Below are positions 18,280-28,052 of a DNA stretch of 64,000 nt, piece after piece. The notes below the pieces were generated by a model, which did not search any database, was not told the origin of the DNA, and worked only from the letters and a program-made list of their open reading frames with translations. How positions within the stretch are numbered: the first letter of the stretch is position 1; each line of letters begins with the position of its first letter. A program made the position numbers and the translations under genes. Source of the DNA: a gamma proteobacterium symbiont of Ctena orbiculata. Lineage in GTDB: Bacteria; Pseudomonadota; Gammaproteobacteria; Chromatiales; Chromatiaceae. The stretch lies in assembly GCA_003058525.1 (NCBI GenBank), contig QBVD01000028.1, positions 1 through 64,000 on the forward strand. The letters are read 5' to 3'.

Positions 18280-19512
18280 GTGTCACCCAAGCCATCTCTT
18301 GCCGATAGACAGCACGCCTTGGAATCTGCGTTCAAGCTGTTTAATCAGCTCTCTGAAGAGCTGACCGGTTCCTACCAGCAACTACAGCAACAAGTTCTTG
18401 AGTTGAACCAGGAACTTGCTGCCGCCCGCAGTGAGCGTATGGTACAGCTTGCAGAGAAGGAGAGATTGGCGGATCGTCTTGAGAGACTGCTTGAAACCTT
18501 GCCTGCAGCAGTCATTGTGCTGGATGGCGAAGAGCGTGTTCGTGAGTTCAATCCGGCTGCTCTCAAGCTGCTCGGTACCCTCAATGAGTATGATGCATGG
18601 CCGGAAGTCATGCGTGCCGCTGTTTTGACCGGTGATATCTCAGGTAGCGAATTAAAACTGCGTAACGGTCGCCTGCTTACCCTCTCTTCCAGCCGGTTGG
18701 AACAGACCCCAGGGCGTATCCTTGTCCTGCTCGACATCACTGAAACCCGTCGTCTTCAAGAACGGCTGAATCGACATGAGCGGTTGACCGCGATGGGTGA
18801 GATGTCGGCTCAACTGGCTCACCAGATGCGCACTCCATTGAGTACTGCGCTACTTTATGTCTCCCATCTGGCCAGTGATCACCTGGTTCCTCAGAAGCGC
18901 CATCAGTTTACCGCCAAGCTCCGTAACAGGTTGCAGCACATGGAACGTCAAATACATGACATTCTGCTGTTCGCACGGGGGGGAGACGCTGGTGAATCCC
19001 GTCTTTCCCTGGGTAAATTACTGACGGCATTTGCTGCTTCTGTCGAACAGGATTTGGCCGATGCCAAGGTGAAGTTGTTGATTGACGACCAGAGTCAGGA
19101 ACGGGCCATTATGATCGGTCGCCCGGATGCACTTCAGGGATTGCTCAACAATCTGCTCGAAAATGCTGTTCAACAGGGTGCCAGTGAGGTCCGGCTTATT
19201 CTGCGTGTAGGATCCGAAATCGAGTTGGATGTGGCCGATAATGGTCATGGTATACCGGATGATCTGCATCAACGTATCTTCGATCCGTTTTTCACTACGC
19301 GCAATGCCGGCACAGGCCTGGGATTGGCAGTCGTCCAGAATCTGGTGCTGAATCATGGAGGAGAGATCACAAGTGGGCATTCGGATAGCGGAGGTGCCCT
19401 GTTTCATCTTCGTTTCCCGCTGGCCTTGAGAAAGAGCGATCTGGAATCAGAGATGGCGGGTGAACGAAGGTCTGTTTCAGAACATTATGATGCGATGAGG
19501 AGCCTGTCATGA
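18280..19512 (+). CDS. fleS: Flagellar sensor histidine kinase FleS
   Basis: A 410-residue soluble sensor kinase of the FleS/FlrB group. It has an N-terminal coiled coil (about 20-70), a PAS domain (about 68-155), a dimerisation helix with the phospho-acceptor H181 in LAHQMRTPLS and a C-terminal ATPase domain (DNGHGIPDD and GTGLGLAVV). No membrane segment is present, so it senses a cytoplasmic signal, probably flagellar assembly state. The start is GTG 18280, supported by AGAGG 9-10 bases upstream. It overlaps fleR by 4 bases. Confidence 0.93.
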   Translation: MSPKPSLADRQHALESAFKLFNQLSEELTGSYQQLQQQVLELNQELAAARSERMVQLAEKERLADRLERLLETLPAAVIVLDGEERVREFNPAALKLLGTLNEYDAWPEVMRAAVLTGDISGSELKLRNGRLLTLSSSRLEQTPGRILVLLDITETRRLQERLNRHERLTAMGEMSAQLAHQMRTPLSTALLYVSHLASDHLVPQKRHQFTAKLRNRLQHMERQIHDILLFARGGDAGESRLSLGKLLTAFAASVEQDLADAKVKLLIDDQSQERAIMIGRPDALQGLLNNLLENAVQQGASEVRLILRVGSEIELDVADNGHGIPDDLHQRIFDPFFTTRNAGTGLGLAVVQNLVLNHGGEITSGHSDSGGALFHLRFPLALRKSDLESEMAGERRSVSEHYDAMRSLS

Positions 19513-20849
19513 GTTTAGCGACGGTGCTGATTGTTGAGGATGATCCCGCACTTAGGGAAGCCTTGAGTGACACATTGGAGCTTGCAGGTTACCCGATCTG
19601 TGTTGCTGAAGAGGGCGGTGCGGCAATCAATCTACTGCAGCAGAGATCTGTCGGTATGGTTGTAAGCGACGTACAGATGCATCCCATGGATGGGCACACT
19701 CTCCTGCGCAAGATCAGGGAGCGGTACCCTGATTTACCGGTGTTGCTGATGACGGCTTACGGCACTATCGAGAAGGCTGTCATGGCAATGCATGATGGCG
19801 CCGTTGATTACCTGACAAAGCCATTTGAGGCGGAAGTGTTGGTCAGTAAGGTCGCCAGTCACATCCGAACAGCTGTCGGACCTGTGTTAGATGGCCCAGT
19901 TGCGGAGGATTTGCGAAGTCGTGAAGTGCTCGATCTGGCGCTTCGCGTTGCCGGCAGTGATGCCACAGTATTGCTGCATGGTGAGAGTGGTACCGGTAAA
20001 GAGGTATATGCCCGCTATATCCACCAGCACTCGACCCGTACCGAGGGACCTTTCGTAGCCATCAACTGTGCCGCGATTCCGGAAAATATGCTTGAAGCAG
20101 TCCTTTTCGGTTACGAGAAGGGCGCCTTTACCGGTGCCTATCAAGCAACCGCCGGCAAATTCGAACAGGCACAGGGCGGTACACTGCTGCTGGATGAAAT
20201 TTCCGAAATGAGCTTGGCTCTGCAGGCAAAACTGCTGCGCGTCTTGCAGGAGAAGGAGCTTGAACGTCTGGGTGGTCGCAAGCTGATTGAGTTGGATGTC
20301 AGAGTGCTGGCAACCACCAACCGCAAATTGCGTGAAGAGGTTTCAGCCGGCCGATTCAGGGAGGACCTTTTCTATCGCTTGAATGTTTTTCCCCTGAGTC
20401 TGCCGCCGTTGCGGGAACGTCAGCGGGATATTCTGCCTTTGGCGCTTTATCTTCTGCAGCAGAATCTCAGAACCGGGCAGACACTGCCGAACCTGAGCGA
20501 TGAGGCGAAACAACGCCTGCTTGTTCACCCATGGCCGGGTAATGTGAGGGAACTCGACAACCTGATGCAAAGGGCCCTCATCCTCGATAGCGATGGTTTG
20601 ATAGATGCCGATGAGCTCTGTTTCGAGAGCGAGGCAGCGGAATCCACGCCTGTACAGGCCTCACAGCGTTCTCATCCGGGCCGCCTGCCGGAAGATCTTC
20701 GCTCAGTGGAGGAGCAGATGATTCTGGATGCGCTGGAAGAGGGGCGAGGCAGCCGCAAGGCGGTTGCCAGCCGCCTTGGCATCAGTGAACGGACACTGCG
20801 TTACAAGATTGCGCGCATGCGGGATGCCGGCGTCACCATACCGGGTTGA
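19509..20849 (+). CDS. fleR: Flagellar response regulator FleR (sigma-54 activator)
   Basis: A 446-residue response regulator, the FleR/FlrC partner of FleS, which turns on middle flagellar genes. The receiver domain has D11/D12 and the phospho-acceptor D54 in VVSDVQMHPMDG. The AAA+ domain has HGESGTGKE and an intact GAFTGA loop, followed by a C-terminal Fis-type helix-turn-helix (KAVASRLGISERTLRYKI). The ATG overlaps the fleS stop. A sigma-54 site follows immediately for the fliE operon, its expected target. Confidence 0.95.
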   Translation: MSLATVLIVEDDPALREALSDTLELAGYPICVAEEGGAAINLLQQRSVGMVVSDVQMHPMDGHTLLRKIRERYPDLPVLLMTAYGTIEKAVMAMHDGAVDYLTKPFEAEVLVSKVASHIRTAVGPVLDGPVAEDLRSREVLDLALRVAGSDATVLLHGESGTGKEVYARYIHQHSTRTEGPFVAINCAAIPENMLEAVLFGYEKGAFTGAYQATAGKFEQAQGGTLLLDEISEMSLALQAKLLRVLQEKELERLGGRKLIELDVRVLATTNRKLREEVSAGRFREDLFYRLNVFPLSLPPLRERQRDILPLALYLLQQNLRTGQTLPNLSDEAKQRLLVHPWPGNVRELDNLMQRALILDSDGLIDADELCFESEAAESTPVQASQRSHPGRLPEDLRSVEEQMILDALEEGRGSRKAVASRLGISERTLRYKIARMRDAGVTIPG

Positions 20850-20851
20850 AA

Positions 20852-20867
20852 TGGTATGAAAACTGCG
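20852..20867 (+). promoter_or_regulatory. Sigma-54 promoter for the fliE operon
   Basis: TGGTATGAAAACTGCG has GG (20853-20854) and GC (20865-20866) exactly 10 bases apart, as sigma-54 requires. The other positions match the consensus only in part. It lies in the 56-base gap before fliE, the expected place for a FleR-activated promoter. Confidence 0.6.
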
Positions 20868-20905
20868 TGGCAAAGTTGAGTAGCTGATTTAATGGGAAGG
20901 GTACG

Positions 20906-21226
20906 ATGAGTAACAGTATGAACATTGATCAAGTCCTGGCTCAGATGCGGGTGATGGCGGCCCAGGCAACCAATAATTCATCCCAGGCATCGGAGAGCGG
21001 CGGGGCGGATTTCGGTGAACTCCTGAAACAGTCAATCGACCACGTCAATTCCGCGCAACAGGAGGCCAGTGCATTGCGCACCGCGTTTGAGAGTGGCGAG
21101 GGTGATATGGATCTGGCCCAGGTGATGATTGCGGCCCAGAAGTCGAGCCTCTCTTTCGAGGCCATGGTTCAGGTACGCAACAAACTCGTCGAAGCGTACA
21201 AAGACGTAATGAATATGCCGATCTAA
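20906..21226 (+). CDS. fliE: Flagellar hook-basal body protein FliE
   Basis: A 106-residue protein that links the MS ring to the proximal rod. The C-terminal half is the usual conserved part (LAQVMIAAQKSSLSFEAMVQ, then RNKLVEAYKDVMNMPI). The N-terminal part is Ser/Ala/Gln-rich and variable, as normal. GGAAGG precedes the ATG by 5 bases. First gene of the fliEFGHIJ operon. Confidence 0.96.
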   Translation: MSNSMNIDQVLAQMRVMAAQATNNSSQASESGGADFGELLKQSIDHVNSAQQEASALRTAFESGEGDMDLAQVMIAAQKSSLSFEAMVQVRNKLVEAYKDVMNMPI

Positions 21227-21249
21227 GTTTCTAATTAAGAAGGCAAAAA

Positions 21250-22929
21250 ATGGCAACGACAGCAACCGAGACAAATACTGAGATTCAGGTAAAGCATCGA
21301 CTTCAGAATAATCCCACTTTACGTGTGATTGCTGTAATGGTGGGATTTGCCGCAAGCGTCGCCTTGGGAGTGGCAATGGTGCTTTGGACCCAGAAGCCCA
21401 GTTACAGCCCGCTTTACGGCAACCTCGCCCACAAGGATGCTGTCGAGATAGCTCAGGCCTTACAGCAGGCCGGCATCAAGTATGAGATCGATCAGAGCAA
21501 CGGCATCATCATGGTGCCCAGCAGTGACCTGCAGGAAGCGCGGATGAAACTTGCCGGCCAGGGATTGCCGCAATCGGGTGCCGCCGGCTTTGAGTTGATG
21601 CAGGAGGATACGGGGTTTTCCACCAGTCGTCTGGTCGAATCGGCTCGCTATCAACGCGCCATAGAAGGTGAACTGGCCCGCACCATTATGACCCTGACCA
21701 GTGTCGAGAGCGCCAGGGTTCACTTAGCGAATCCGAAGCAGTCGGTGTTTGTCCGCAAGCGTAAATTCCCCAGTGCATCGGTGGTGCTGAAACTCTATTC
21801 CGGACGAAACCTTGAGAAGGGACAGGTTGATGCCATCACTCACCTGGTCGCCTCAAGTGTGCCGGAACTGGATGTCTCCAAGGTTACGGTGGTCGATCAT
21901 AAGGGCCGTCTCTTGAGCAGCAAAGACGACTCACGGGAAATGGGGTTGACCACAAGTCAGTTTGAGTATACCCGGGAACTGGAGAGTCACTACAAACAGC
22001 GTATCGAGGATATCCTATCGCCCATGGTGGGTCGGGAAAACCTGCGTGCGGAAGTCACCGCGGACGTTGATTTCACCTATATCGAAAAAACCCAAGAGTA
22101 TTTCAATCCGGATGCCACTGCGCTGCGTTCCGAGCAGCTCAATGAGCAGTCATCTGTGTTGAATGAGGTGCAAGGAGTACCTGGCGCCTTATCCAATCAA
22201 CCGCCGGCTGCCGCGACCTCGCCTCAAGTCGCGGCTGGTGGCGCTAATGCCGAAGCCGGCGGCACACCCATCAACTCCAGTAAACGGTCAACCCGAAATT
22301 ATGAGCTGGATAAGACGATCAGTCATACCCGACTGCCCACCAGTCGCCTGCGTCGGCTATCCGTAGCGGTGGTTGTCAATCATCGCTACCGGACCGCAGA
22401 GGATGGAACGGTCGAAGTGATAGAACGTACCGCTGAAGAGATTACCCGGATCTCCACGCTGGTGAAGGAGGCGATCGGTTACGATCTCCAGCGCGGTGAT
22501 AGTGTACAGGTCGTCGATGAAGCCTTCTACGTGCCGGCGCCGCCGGAACCGCTACCGGAAGCCCCGATGTGGGAAGAGGCATGGTTTTGGGATATCGTAC
22601 GACAGGTTGGTGGCGTTCTGCTGTTCCTGCTACTAATCTTTGGAGTGTTGAAACCGACAATGACCCGTCTCACCAAACAGGTGGCGATCAGCCCCATGCC
22701 TGAAGGTGCGGCTGCGGCTGCAGGTGGCGCCACAGGAAGCCTTGAAGGAGGTGCTGTAGGCGAACCTGGCGGTATGATGGGCGCCCTGGCCGAGGATGAT
22801 GCTTCCCTGCATCTTCCGGGGCCTCGCAGTTATGAGAAGACCCTGGATCAAGCCCGAAACATGATCGAGGAAGATCCGAAACGAGTGGCGCAGGTCGTTC
22901 GAAAGTGGATTGCAGAAGATGGCAGATAA
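21250..22929 (+). CDS. fliF: Flagellar MS-ring protein FliF
   Basis: The 559-residue MS-ring protein of the basal body. Transmembrane segments lie at about residues 24-47 and 453-470. Between them are the ring-building domains (YSPLYGNLAHKDAVEIAQAL onward) and a Pro/Ala/Gly-rich loop before the second segment. The C-terminal tail (PKRVAQVVRKWIAEDG) is the FliG-binding part. AAGAAGG lies 6 bases before the ATG. Its end overlaps the fliG start. Confidence 0.97.
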   Translation: MATTATETNTEIQVKHRLQNNPTLRVIAVMVGFAASVALGVAMVLWTQKPSYSPLYGNLAHKDAVEIAQALQQAGIKYEIDQSNGIIMVPSSDLQEARMKLAGQGLPQSGAAGFELMQEDTGFSTSRLVESARYQRAIEGELARTIMTLTSVESARVHLANPKQSVFVRKRKFPSASVVLKLYSGRNLEKGQVDAITHLVASSVPELDVSKVTVVDHKGRLLSSKDDSREMGLTTSQFEYTRELESHYKQRIEDILSPMVGRENLRAEVTADVDFTYIEKTQEYFNPDATALRSEQLNEQSSVLNEVQGVPGALSNQPPAAATSPQVAAGGANAEAGGTPINSSKRSTRNYELDKTISHTRLPTSRLRRLSVAVVVNHRYRTAEDGTVEVIERTAEEITRISTLVKEAIGYDLQRGDSVQVVDEAFYVPAPPEPLPEAPMWEEAWFWDIVRQVGGVLLFLLLIFGVLKPTMTRLTKQVAISPMPEGAAAAAGGATGSLEGGAVGEPGGMMGALAEDDASLHLPGPRSYEKTLDQARNMIEEDPKRVAQVVRKWIAEDGR

Positions 22930-23971
22930 TCAGGTAGCAGATAACAAAGCGGTAGCAACCGAAGAAAACAGCGAAGTCGCTAAGATTGGCGGCGTCTCAC
23001 GTGCCGCTATTTTGTTACTGGCGCTCGGGGAGAAGGATGCCGCTGAGCTATTGCGGCATATGGGTCCGAAAGAGGTGCAGGACGTCGGCCTCGCCATGGC
23101 GACTTTGACCGATGTCTCCACCGATCAGATGGAAGGCGTGATGCGCCACTTTGTCTCGACCCTGGAGAAGCAGACGGCATTGGGGCTTGGCTCTGACGAA
23201 TATATCCGCACCATGCTCAACAGCGCATTGGGCGAAGACAAGGCCGGTGGGGTGATAGACAGGATACTGCTCGGACGTAACAGCAAGGGACTCGAACAAC
23301 TGAAGTGGATGGATCCCAGGGGAATCGCAGAACTTATCCGTCTCGAGCATCCGCAAATCATCGCTATCGTACTCTCATTTCTGGAATCGGATCAGGCAGC
23401 CCAGGTTGTCAGCCAGTTTCCTGAGCGGGTGCGCACGGACGTGATCATGCGGATTGCGACCTTGGACGGCATTCAGCCTGCTGCACTGCAGGAACTCGAC
23501 GAGATTCTTGAAAAACAGTTTTCCGGCGCTACCAATGTCAAATCCTCCAGTTTAGGCGGTGTTAAAACAGCCGCGGAGATACTCAACATGCTGGATGGTG
23601 CGGTGGAAAGCAAATTGATGGAAGAGATCATTGAAGTCGATAGTGACCTGGGACAAGAGCTTCAGGACAATATGTTCGTCTTCGAGAATCTCATCGATGT
23701 GGATGATCGCGGCATCCAGAGCCTGTTGCGAGAAGTCAGTACGGAACAACTGCTATTGGCCCTGCGTGGCGCAGATGAAGCGCTGAAAGAGAAGATATTC
23801 AAGAATATGTCCAAACGTGCGGCTGAAATGTTGAAGGATGATCTCGAGGCAGCCGCGCCCGCTAAGCTGAGCGATGTCGAATCCGCCCAGAAAGAGATAC
23901 TGGTGGTGGCACGCCGTCTGGCGGATGCCGGTGAGATAATGCTCGGAGGCGGTGGTGAAGAGTTCGTCTAG
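22919..23971 (+). CDS. fliG: Flagellar motor switch protein FliG
   Basis: A 350-residue rotor protein that binds FliF and interacts with the stators. The N-terminal domain contains RAAILLLALGEKDAAELLRH, the middle LEQLKWMDPRGIAELIRLEHPQ and the C-terminal LEEIIEVDSD-like and LLLALRGADEALKEKIFKNM segments with the charged torque helix. ATG 22919 is preferred to the upstream TTG 22910. It overlaps fliF by 11 bases. Confidence 0.97.
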   Translation: MADNQVADNKAVATEENSEVAKIGGVSRAAILLLALGEKDAAELLRHMGPKEVQDVGLAMATLTDVSTDQMEGVMRHFVSTLEKQTALGLGSDEYIRTMLNSALGEDKAGGVIDRILLGRNSKGLEQLKWMDPRGIAELIRLEHPQIIAIVLSFLESDQAAQVVSQFPERVRTDVIMRIATLDGIQPAALQELDEILEKQFSGATNVKSSSLGGVKTAAEILNMLDGAVESKLMEEIIEVDSDLGQELQDNMFVFENLIDVDDRGIQSLLREVSTEQLLLALRGADEALKEKIFKNMSKRAAEMLKDDLEAAAPAKLSDVESAQKEILVVARRLADAGEIMLGGGGEEFV

Positions 23972-24635
23972 ATCAGACAAGGATTCCGACCTCGATCAGG
24001 TCATGCAGTGGCTGCCGCCGGAAATGAGTGACGGCAAGGTGGGGACGCCGCGAACCCTACAGCCACCTGGTGCGCCTCCTACAGCAGGTGAACTGGAACA
24101 ACTTCAAAAACAGGCCTATGAGGAGGGCTTCGAGAAGGGTAAACAAGAGGGGTTTGAATTCGGTCACAAGGAGGGGTTGGCACAAGCCAAACGCGATATC
24201 CAACACTACACCGCTCATCTCACCAAGCTGCTTTCCCATTTCGAACAGCCATTGCGGGATTTGGATGACCAAGTCGAGAAGGAGTTGCTGAGTCTGGTTA
24301 TCGCAATCGTCAAGCAGCTCCTGCGACGTGAGGTGAAGAGTGATCCGAATCTGATCGTCGGCGTGGTCCGTGAAGCGCTCTCGGTTTTACCTGTCTCTTC
24401 CAATAATGTGCGATTGCTGCTCCATCCGGAGGATGCAGAGCTGATTCGTGAAGTCTACGCATTGGGGGACAACGAAGTGGGTTGGAGTCTGATCGAGGAC
24501 CCGGTCATCAATCGTGGCGGCTGCAAAGTGGTCACCGACACTTCGCAGATCGACGGTACCCTCGAATCCCGCCTTACCACGCTCATTGCCCCGTTGCTGG
24601 CGAGCACCCGGGCCGTAGACAGTCAAAATGAGTAA
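23955..24635 (+). CDS. fliH: Flagellar export protein FliH
   Basis: A 226-residue FliH, regulator of the export ATPase FliI. The N-terminal third is flexible, then comes a helical part with GxxxG-like spacing (EEGFEKGKQEGFEFGHKEG) and a C-terminal domain resembling V/F-ATPase stalk subunits. The start is one of two adjacent GTG codons. GTG 23955 lies 5 bases after GGAGG, while GTG 23952 lies only 2 bases after it, so I prefer 23955. It overlaps the end of fliG. Confidence 0.93.
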   Translation: MKSSSRSDKDSDLDQVMQWLPPEMSDGKVGTPRTLQPPGAPPTAGELEQLQKQAYEEGFEKGKQEGFEFGHKEGLAQAKRDIQHYTAHLTKLLSHFEQPLRDLDDQVEKELLSLVIAIVKQLLRREVKSDPNLIVGVVREALSVLPVSSNNVRLLLHPEDAELIREVYALGDNEVGWSLIEDPVINRGGCKVVTDTSQIDGTLESRLTTLIAPLLASTRAVDSQNE

Positions 24636-24641
24636 TCATCA

Positions 24642-26057
24642 ATGACAACAGATTCCATCGTAACCCAGCGTCAGGCGAACCTGGCAGAAAGACTGCGTCA
24701 GTACCAGGACCGTTTGGGGGACGACCGCGGCTTGGTGGTAGAGGGCCGCCTGACCCGCATGGTCGGTTTGACACTGGAAGCAATCGGTTGCCGGGCAGCC
24801 ATCGGCGGACAGTGTGACGTGGTGAGCAGCAACGGAACTCATATCGAAGCGGAGGTTGTCGGATTTGGTGAGGAGAGTCTCTATCTGATGCCGACCGGTG
24901 ACATCCAGGGCCTGGAGCAGGGCGCCAGAGTTATCCCCACAGGGCGGGTATGTGAAGCTGTTGTCGGAGAACAACTCCTCGGACGTGTCATCGATGGCAC
25001 CGGCAAGCCCTTGGACGGACTCGGTCCCATTCACAACGATGAACGTCGCCCGCTGACCGGGACTTCATTCAATCCCCTGGCGAGAACCCCAATCCGCGAA
25101 CCCCTGGATGTTGGTGTCCGTGCCATCAATGCCCTTCTCAGTGTCGGACGCGGCCAGCGTTTGGGACTGTTCGCCGGATCCGGTGTCGGTAAGAGTGTTT
25201 TGCTGGGTATGATGACACGCTATACCAATGCGGATGTCACGGTAGTGGCATTGATCGGTGAACGTGGCCGTGAAGTAAAGGAGTTTGTAGAGAATATTCT
25301 CGGCAAGGAGGGCCTGAAACGGGCAGTGGTGGTCGCAGTGCCTGCCGACAATCCACCCCTGCGGCGTATGCATGGTGCAATGTTGGCGACCAGTATTGCA
25401 GAAAGCTTTCGCGAGCAGGGCAAGCATGTTTTGTTGCTGATGGACTCCTTGACGCGCTTTGCTCAGGCACAACGGGAGATTGCGCTCGCAATCCATGAAC
25501 CTCCGGCGACAAAGGGTTATCCACCCTCTGTATTTGCCAAAATGCCTCAGTTGGTGGAAAGGGCCGGGAACGGGGATAAAGGCGGCGGATCGATTACTGC
25601 CTTTTATACAGTCCTCACTGAAGGTGACGACCAAAACGATCCGATTGCGGATGCAGCCCGGGCGATACTCGATGGACATATCGTATTATCCCGTCGTTTG
25701 GCCGATGCAGGCCACTATCCCGCAATTGATATCGAGGCCTCAATCAGCCGTGCAATGAACGATGTCACTAGCTATAGTCATCAGGATGCCGCGCGTTCGT
25801 TTAAGCATCTATACTCTATATATCAACAAAACAGAGATTTGATCAGTGTTGGCGCCTATGAGGCTGGTAGCGATGAGCAGATCGATATTGCTATTTCTGC
25901 AATGCCGGCATTAAGCCAGTTTCTTCGTCAGGATATGAATACCAGGGTTACACTCGAGCAGAGCATGCAGGATCTGGAATCCCTGTTTCCCGCTGAAGAT
26001 GTCGAGGATATAGAGATACCTGAAGGGCTCAATCTACCTCAAACCATCGAACAATAA
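24642..26057 (+). CDS. fliI: Flagellar export ATPase FliI
   Basis: The 471-residue ATPase that drives the flagellar type III exporter, related to F1 beta. It has the P-loop GSGVGKS in [17 protein letters not shown] (about residue 178) and the [20 protein letters not shown] Walker B region. The extended C-terminal tail ([20 protein letters not shown]) is slightly long. It starts 6 bases after fliH. Confidence 0.97.
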   Translation: MTTDSIVTQRQANLAERLRQYQDRLGDDRGLVVEGRLTRMVGLTLEAIGCRAAIGGQCDVVSSNGTHIEAEVVGFGEESLYLMPTGDIQGLEQGARVIPTGRVCEAVVGEQLLGRVIDGTGKPLDGLGPIHNDERRPLTGTSFNPLARTPIREPLDVGVRAINALLSVGRGQRLGLFAGSGVGKSVLLGMMTRYTNADVTVVALIGERGREVKEFVENILGKEGLKRAVVVAVPADNPPLRRMHGAMLATSIAESFREQGKHVLLLMDSLTRFAQAQREIALAIHEPPATKGYPPSVFAKMPQLVERAGNGDKGGGSITAFYTVLTEGDDQNDPIADAARAILDGHIVLSRRLADAGHYPAIDIEASISRAMNDVTSYSHQDAARSFKHLYSIYQQNRDLISVGAYEAGSDEQIDIAISAMPALSQFLRQDMNTRVTLEQSMQDLESLFPAEDVEDIEIPEGLNLPQTIEQ

Positions 26058-26072
26058 TTGGATATTTAGAAC

Positions 26073-26501
26073 ATGTCACCATCAAAACGACTCAAGCCGG
26101 TTCAGCGCTTCGCTCACTCAAAAGAGCAGAAAGCCGCGCGTATGATGGGACAGGCTAAGAAGAGTCTGCAACAGGAAGAAGCAAAGCTGGAACAGCTCAA
26201 ACAATACCATCAGGAGTATATGGAACGCTTTAAGAAAATGGCCGGTGAGGGCATGAACGCGACTCAATTACAGGAGTATCGAGCCTTTCTCACCAAGTTG
26301 GATGAGGCGATCAACCAGCAGCAAGAGGTGGTGGCGGCGAGCGTCATCAACCATAGCAGTACAAAGAATTTCTGGAAGAAAAAGCATAGCCGCACTCAGG
26401 CTTTAAACAAAGCCGTTGATAATTTTCGAAAACAGGAACGAAAGATTGCTGACAGACTGGAACAAAAAGAGAATGATGATCATTCACAAAGGGAAAAGTA
26501 G
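26073..26501 (+). CDS. fliJ: Flagellar export chaperone/stalk FliJ
   Basis: A 142-residue, almost wholly coiled-coil protein rich in Gln, Lys and Glu. It sits just after fliI, as FliJ does. FliJ forms the central stalk inside the FliI ring and ferries chaperones. Identification rests on position, length and coiled-coil pattern, since FliJ sequences diverge quickly. Probably the last gene of the operon. Confidence 0.88.
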   Translation: MSPSKRLKPVQRFAHSKEQKAARMMGQAKKSLQQEEAKLEQLKQYHQEYMERFKKMAGEGMNATQLQEYRAFLTKLDEAINQQQEVVAASVINHSSTKNFWKKKHSRTQALNKAVDNFRKQERKIADRLEQKENDDHSQREK

Positions 26502-26507
26502 TTACTT

Positions 26508-26531
26508 ACCTGCTTAGGAAAAACAGCAGGT
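26508..26531 (+). terminator. Possible hairpin after fliJ
   Basis: ACCTGCT (26508-26514) and AGCAGGT (26525-26531) form a 7-bp stem with a 10-base loop, 7 bases after the fliJ stop. No T tract follows, so it is not a classic intrinsic terminator; it may be an RNA-end stabiliser. The next 250 bases hold no gene. Confidence 0.35.
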
Positions 26532-26789
26532 ACGATCCAGGTGCCGTGCATGGATTCAGTCAATAGTAAATTCTAATTTGTCCCCTGCAGATCCTCAATG
26601 AGACACTGTTCCGACAATACTAATCATTTGGCCATCAGAAGGTCTGTTAGAATCCTATAGAGGCATACTCTCAGAAATCTGTTTTTATCGGCAGGAAATG
26701 AGGTAAGAGCATTCAGGGAATGGGATTTATAAATATGATTAACCGGTGTCTGTGGGGTTTTCCGGCACTTACTTAGGGTTACAGGTCTG

Positions 26790-27944
26790 ATGAACGAAAT
26801 TACCGGCACATCACAACCAGTATTACCAGTAGGGATAAGCCGGGTTGGCCGTCAACCGATTCTGGATCGAAATCTTAACATTTATGGTTATGAACTCCTC
26901 TATCGCTCTGATGAGGCCTTTAATGAAACAGGCTTCGATGGCGATCTCGCAACTGCGCGTACCGTATTGGACAGCTTTTTGGAATTTGGCTTGCATCGCC
27001 TGGTGGGCCCACATCAGGTTTTTATCAATATGACCCGTGCCTTCTTTACCGAACTGCAGCCATTGCCTATTGACAAGTCTCGTCTTGTCATTGAGGTTCT
27101 TGAGGATATAGAGCCTACAGCAGAAGTTATAAGCGGAGTGAGCAGACTGCATGCTGAAGGGTATACCATCGCATTGGATGACTTTAGATTTGAATCACGC
27201 TGGAATCCTCTTTTGCCCCATTGCAGCATCGTCAAGGTTGAAACACGGGAAGATTTCGATCGTGTGAAGATACTCGGATTCGACCTTTTCCAAGGCTACT
27301 TTTTCGCCAAACCGCAAATAGTGACAACCTCGAGGTTGTCCAGCAACAAGAATATCGTGTTGCAGATGATTGCAAAAATCAATGACCAGAATTCCGATCT
27401 CGATGAGATAGCATCGTTGATAGAACTCGATGCAAACCTGAGTTTCAAGGTACTGCGCTTCATCAACTCCGCCGCGATCAGTTTCCCCAAAAAGGTGACC
27501 TCCATACATCAGGCCGTAATCTATGTCGGTATGCACAGGTTACGTGCATGGTCGACACTGTTTATTATGGCCGGTATGGATAATTTCTCTCCGAAGTTGA
27601 TAACCACAAGTCTGGTACGGGCGGAGGTATGTAAATCACATGTCACTGAATTGAAGTTGGGAGACCCTGAAAGTGCATATACGGTCGGTCTGTTGTCCAC
27701 ATTGGATGCCATGCTTCCCCTGTCCATGCAAGAACTCGTCAATGAACTTCCACTTCCTGAACAGATGATCGAGGCACTCAAGGAACGTAGCGGCCCCTAT
27801 GCAATGAGTCTACAGTGCGCCATTGACCTGGAGGAGTGCCACTGGCTGACTGAAGCGGCACAATCCATGTCGGTTGAGCGTTTGAATAGCTTGTACGTAA
27901 AGGCTTTGGAACGTGTCGAGATGATACGTGGGGAGTTTGCATAG
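26790..27944 (+). CDS. EAL-HDOD protein with a shortened EAL domain
   Basis: A 384-residue protein with an N-terminal EAL-like domain (about 18-177) and a C-terminal HDOD domain (about 185-380), the CdgJ/YuxH-type arrangement linked to motility control. The EAL signature is altered (YELLYRS at 34-40), while ALDDF (128-132) and GFDLFQGYFF (163-172) remain. After CSIVK the sequence goes straight into VETREDFDRVK, so the stretch normally between the IKxD strand and the E-K/G-VE strand (about 30-35 residues) is missing. Phosphodiesterase activity is therefore unlikely; a scaffold or sensor role is more probable. Confidence 0.88.
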   Translation: MNEITGTSQPVLPVGISRVGRQPILDRNLNIYGYELLYRSDEAFNETGFDGDLATARTVLDSFLEFGLHRLVGPHQVFINMTRAFFTELQPLPIDKSRLVIEVLEDIEPTAEVISGVSRLHAEGYTIALDDFRFESRWNPLLPHCSIVKVETREDFDRVKILGFDLFQGYFFAKPQIVTTSRLSSNKNIVLQMIAKINDQNSDLDEIASLIELDANLSFKVLRFINSAAISFPKKVTSIHQAVIYVGMHRLRAWSTLFIMAGMDNFSPKLITTSLVRAEVCKSHVTELKLGDPESAYTVGLLSTLDAMLPLSMQELVNELPLPEQMIEALKERSGPYAMSLQCAIDLEECHWLTEAAQSMSVERLNSLYVKALERVEMIRGEFA

Positions 27945-28052
27945 CGAGCGCTGACCATTCCGTATGTAAATATACAGCTCAGAATGTCCGGCTGATAATG
28001 TTTCATGCCTTACCTTGTCCTGCCGATCAGGATAGATATTTCGAATAAAAAT

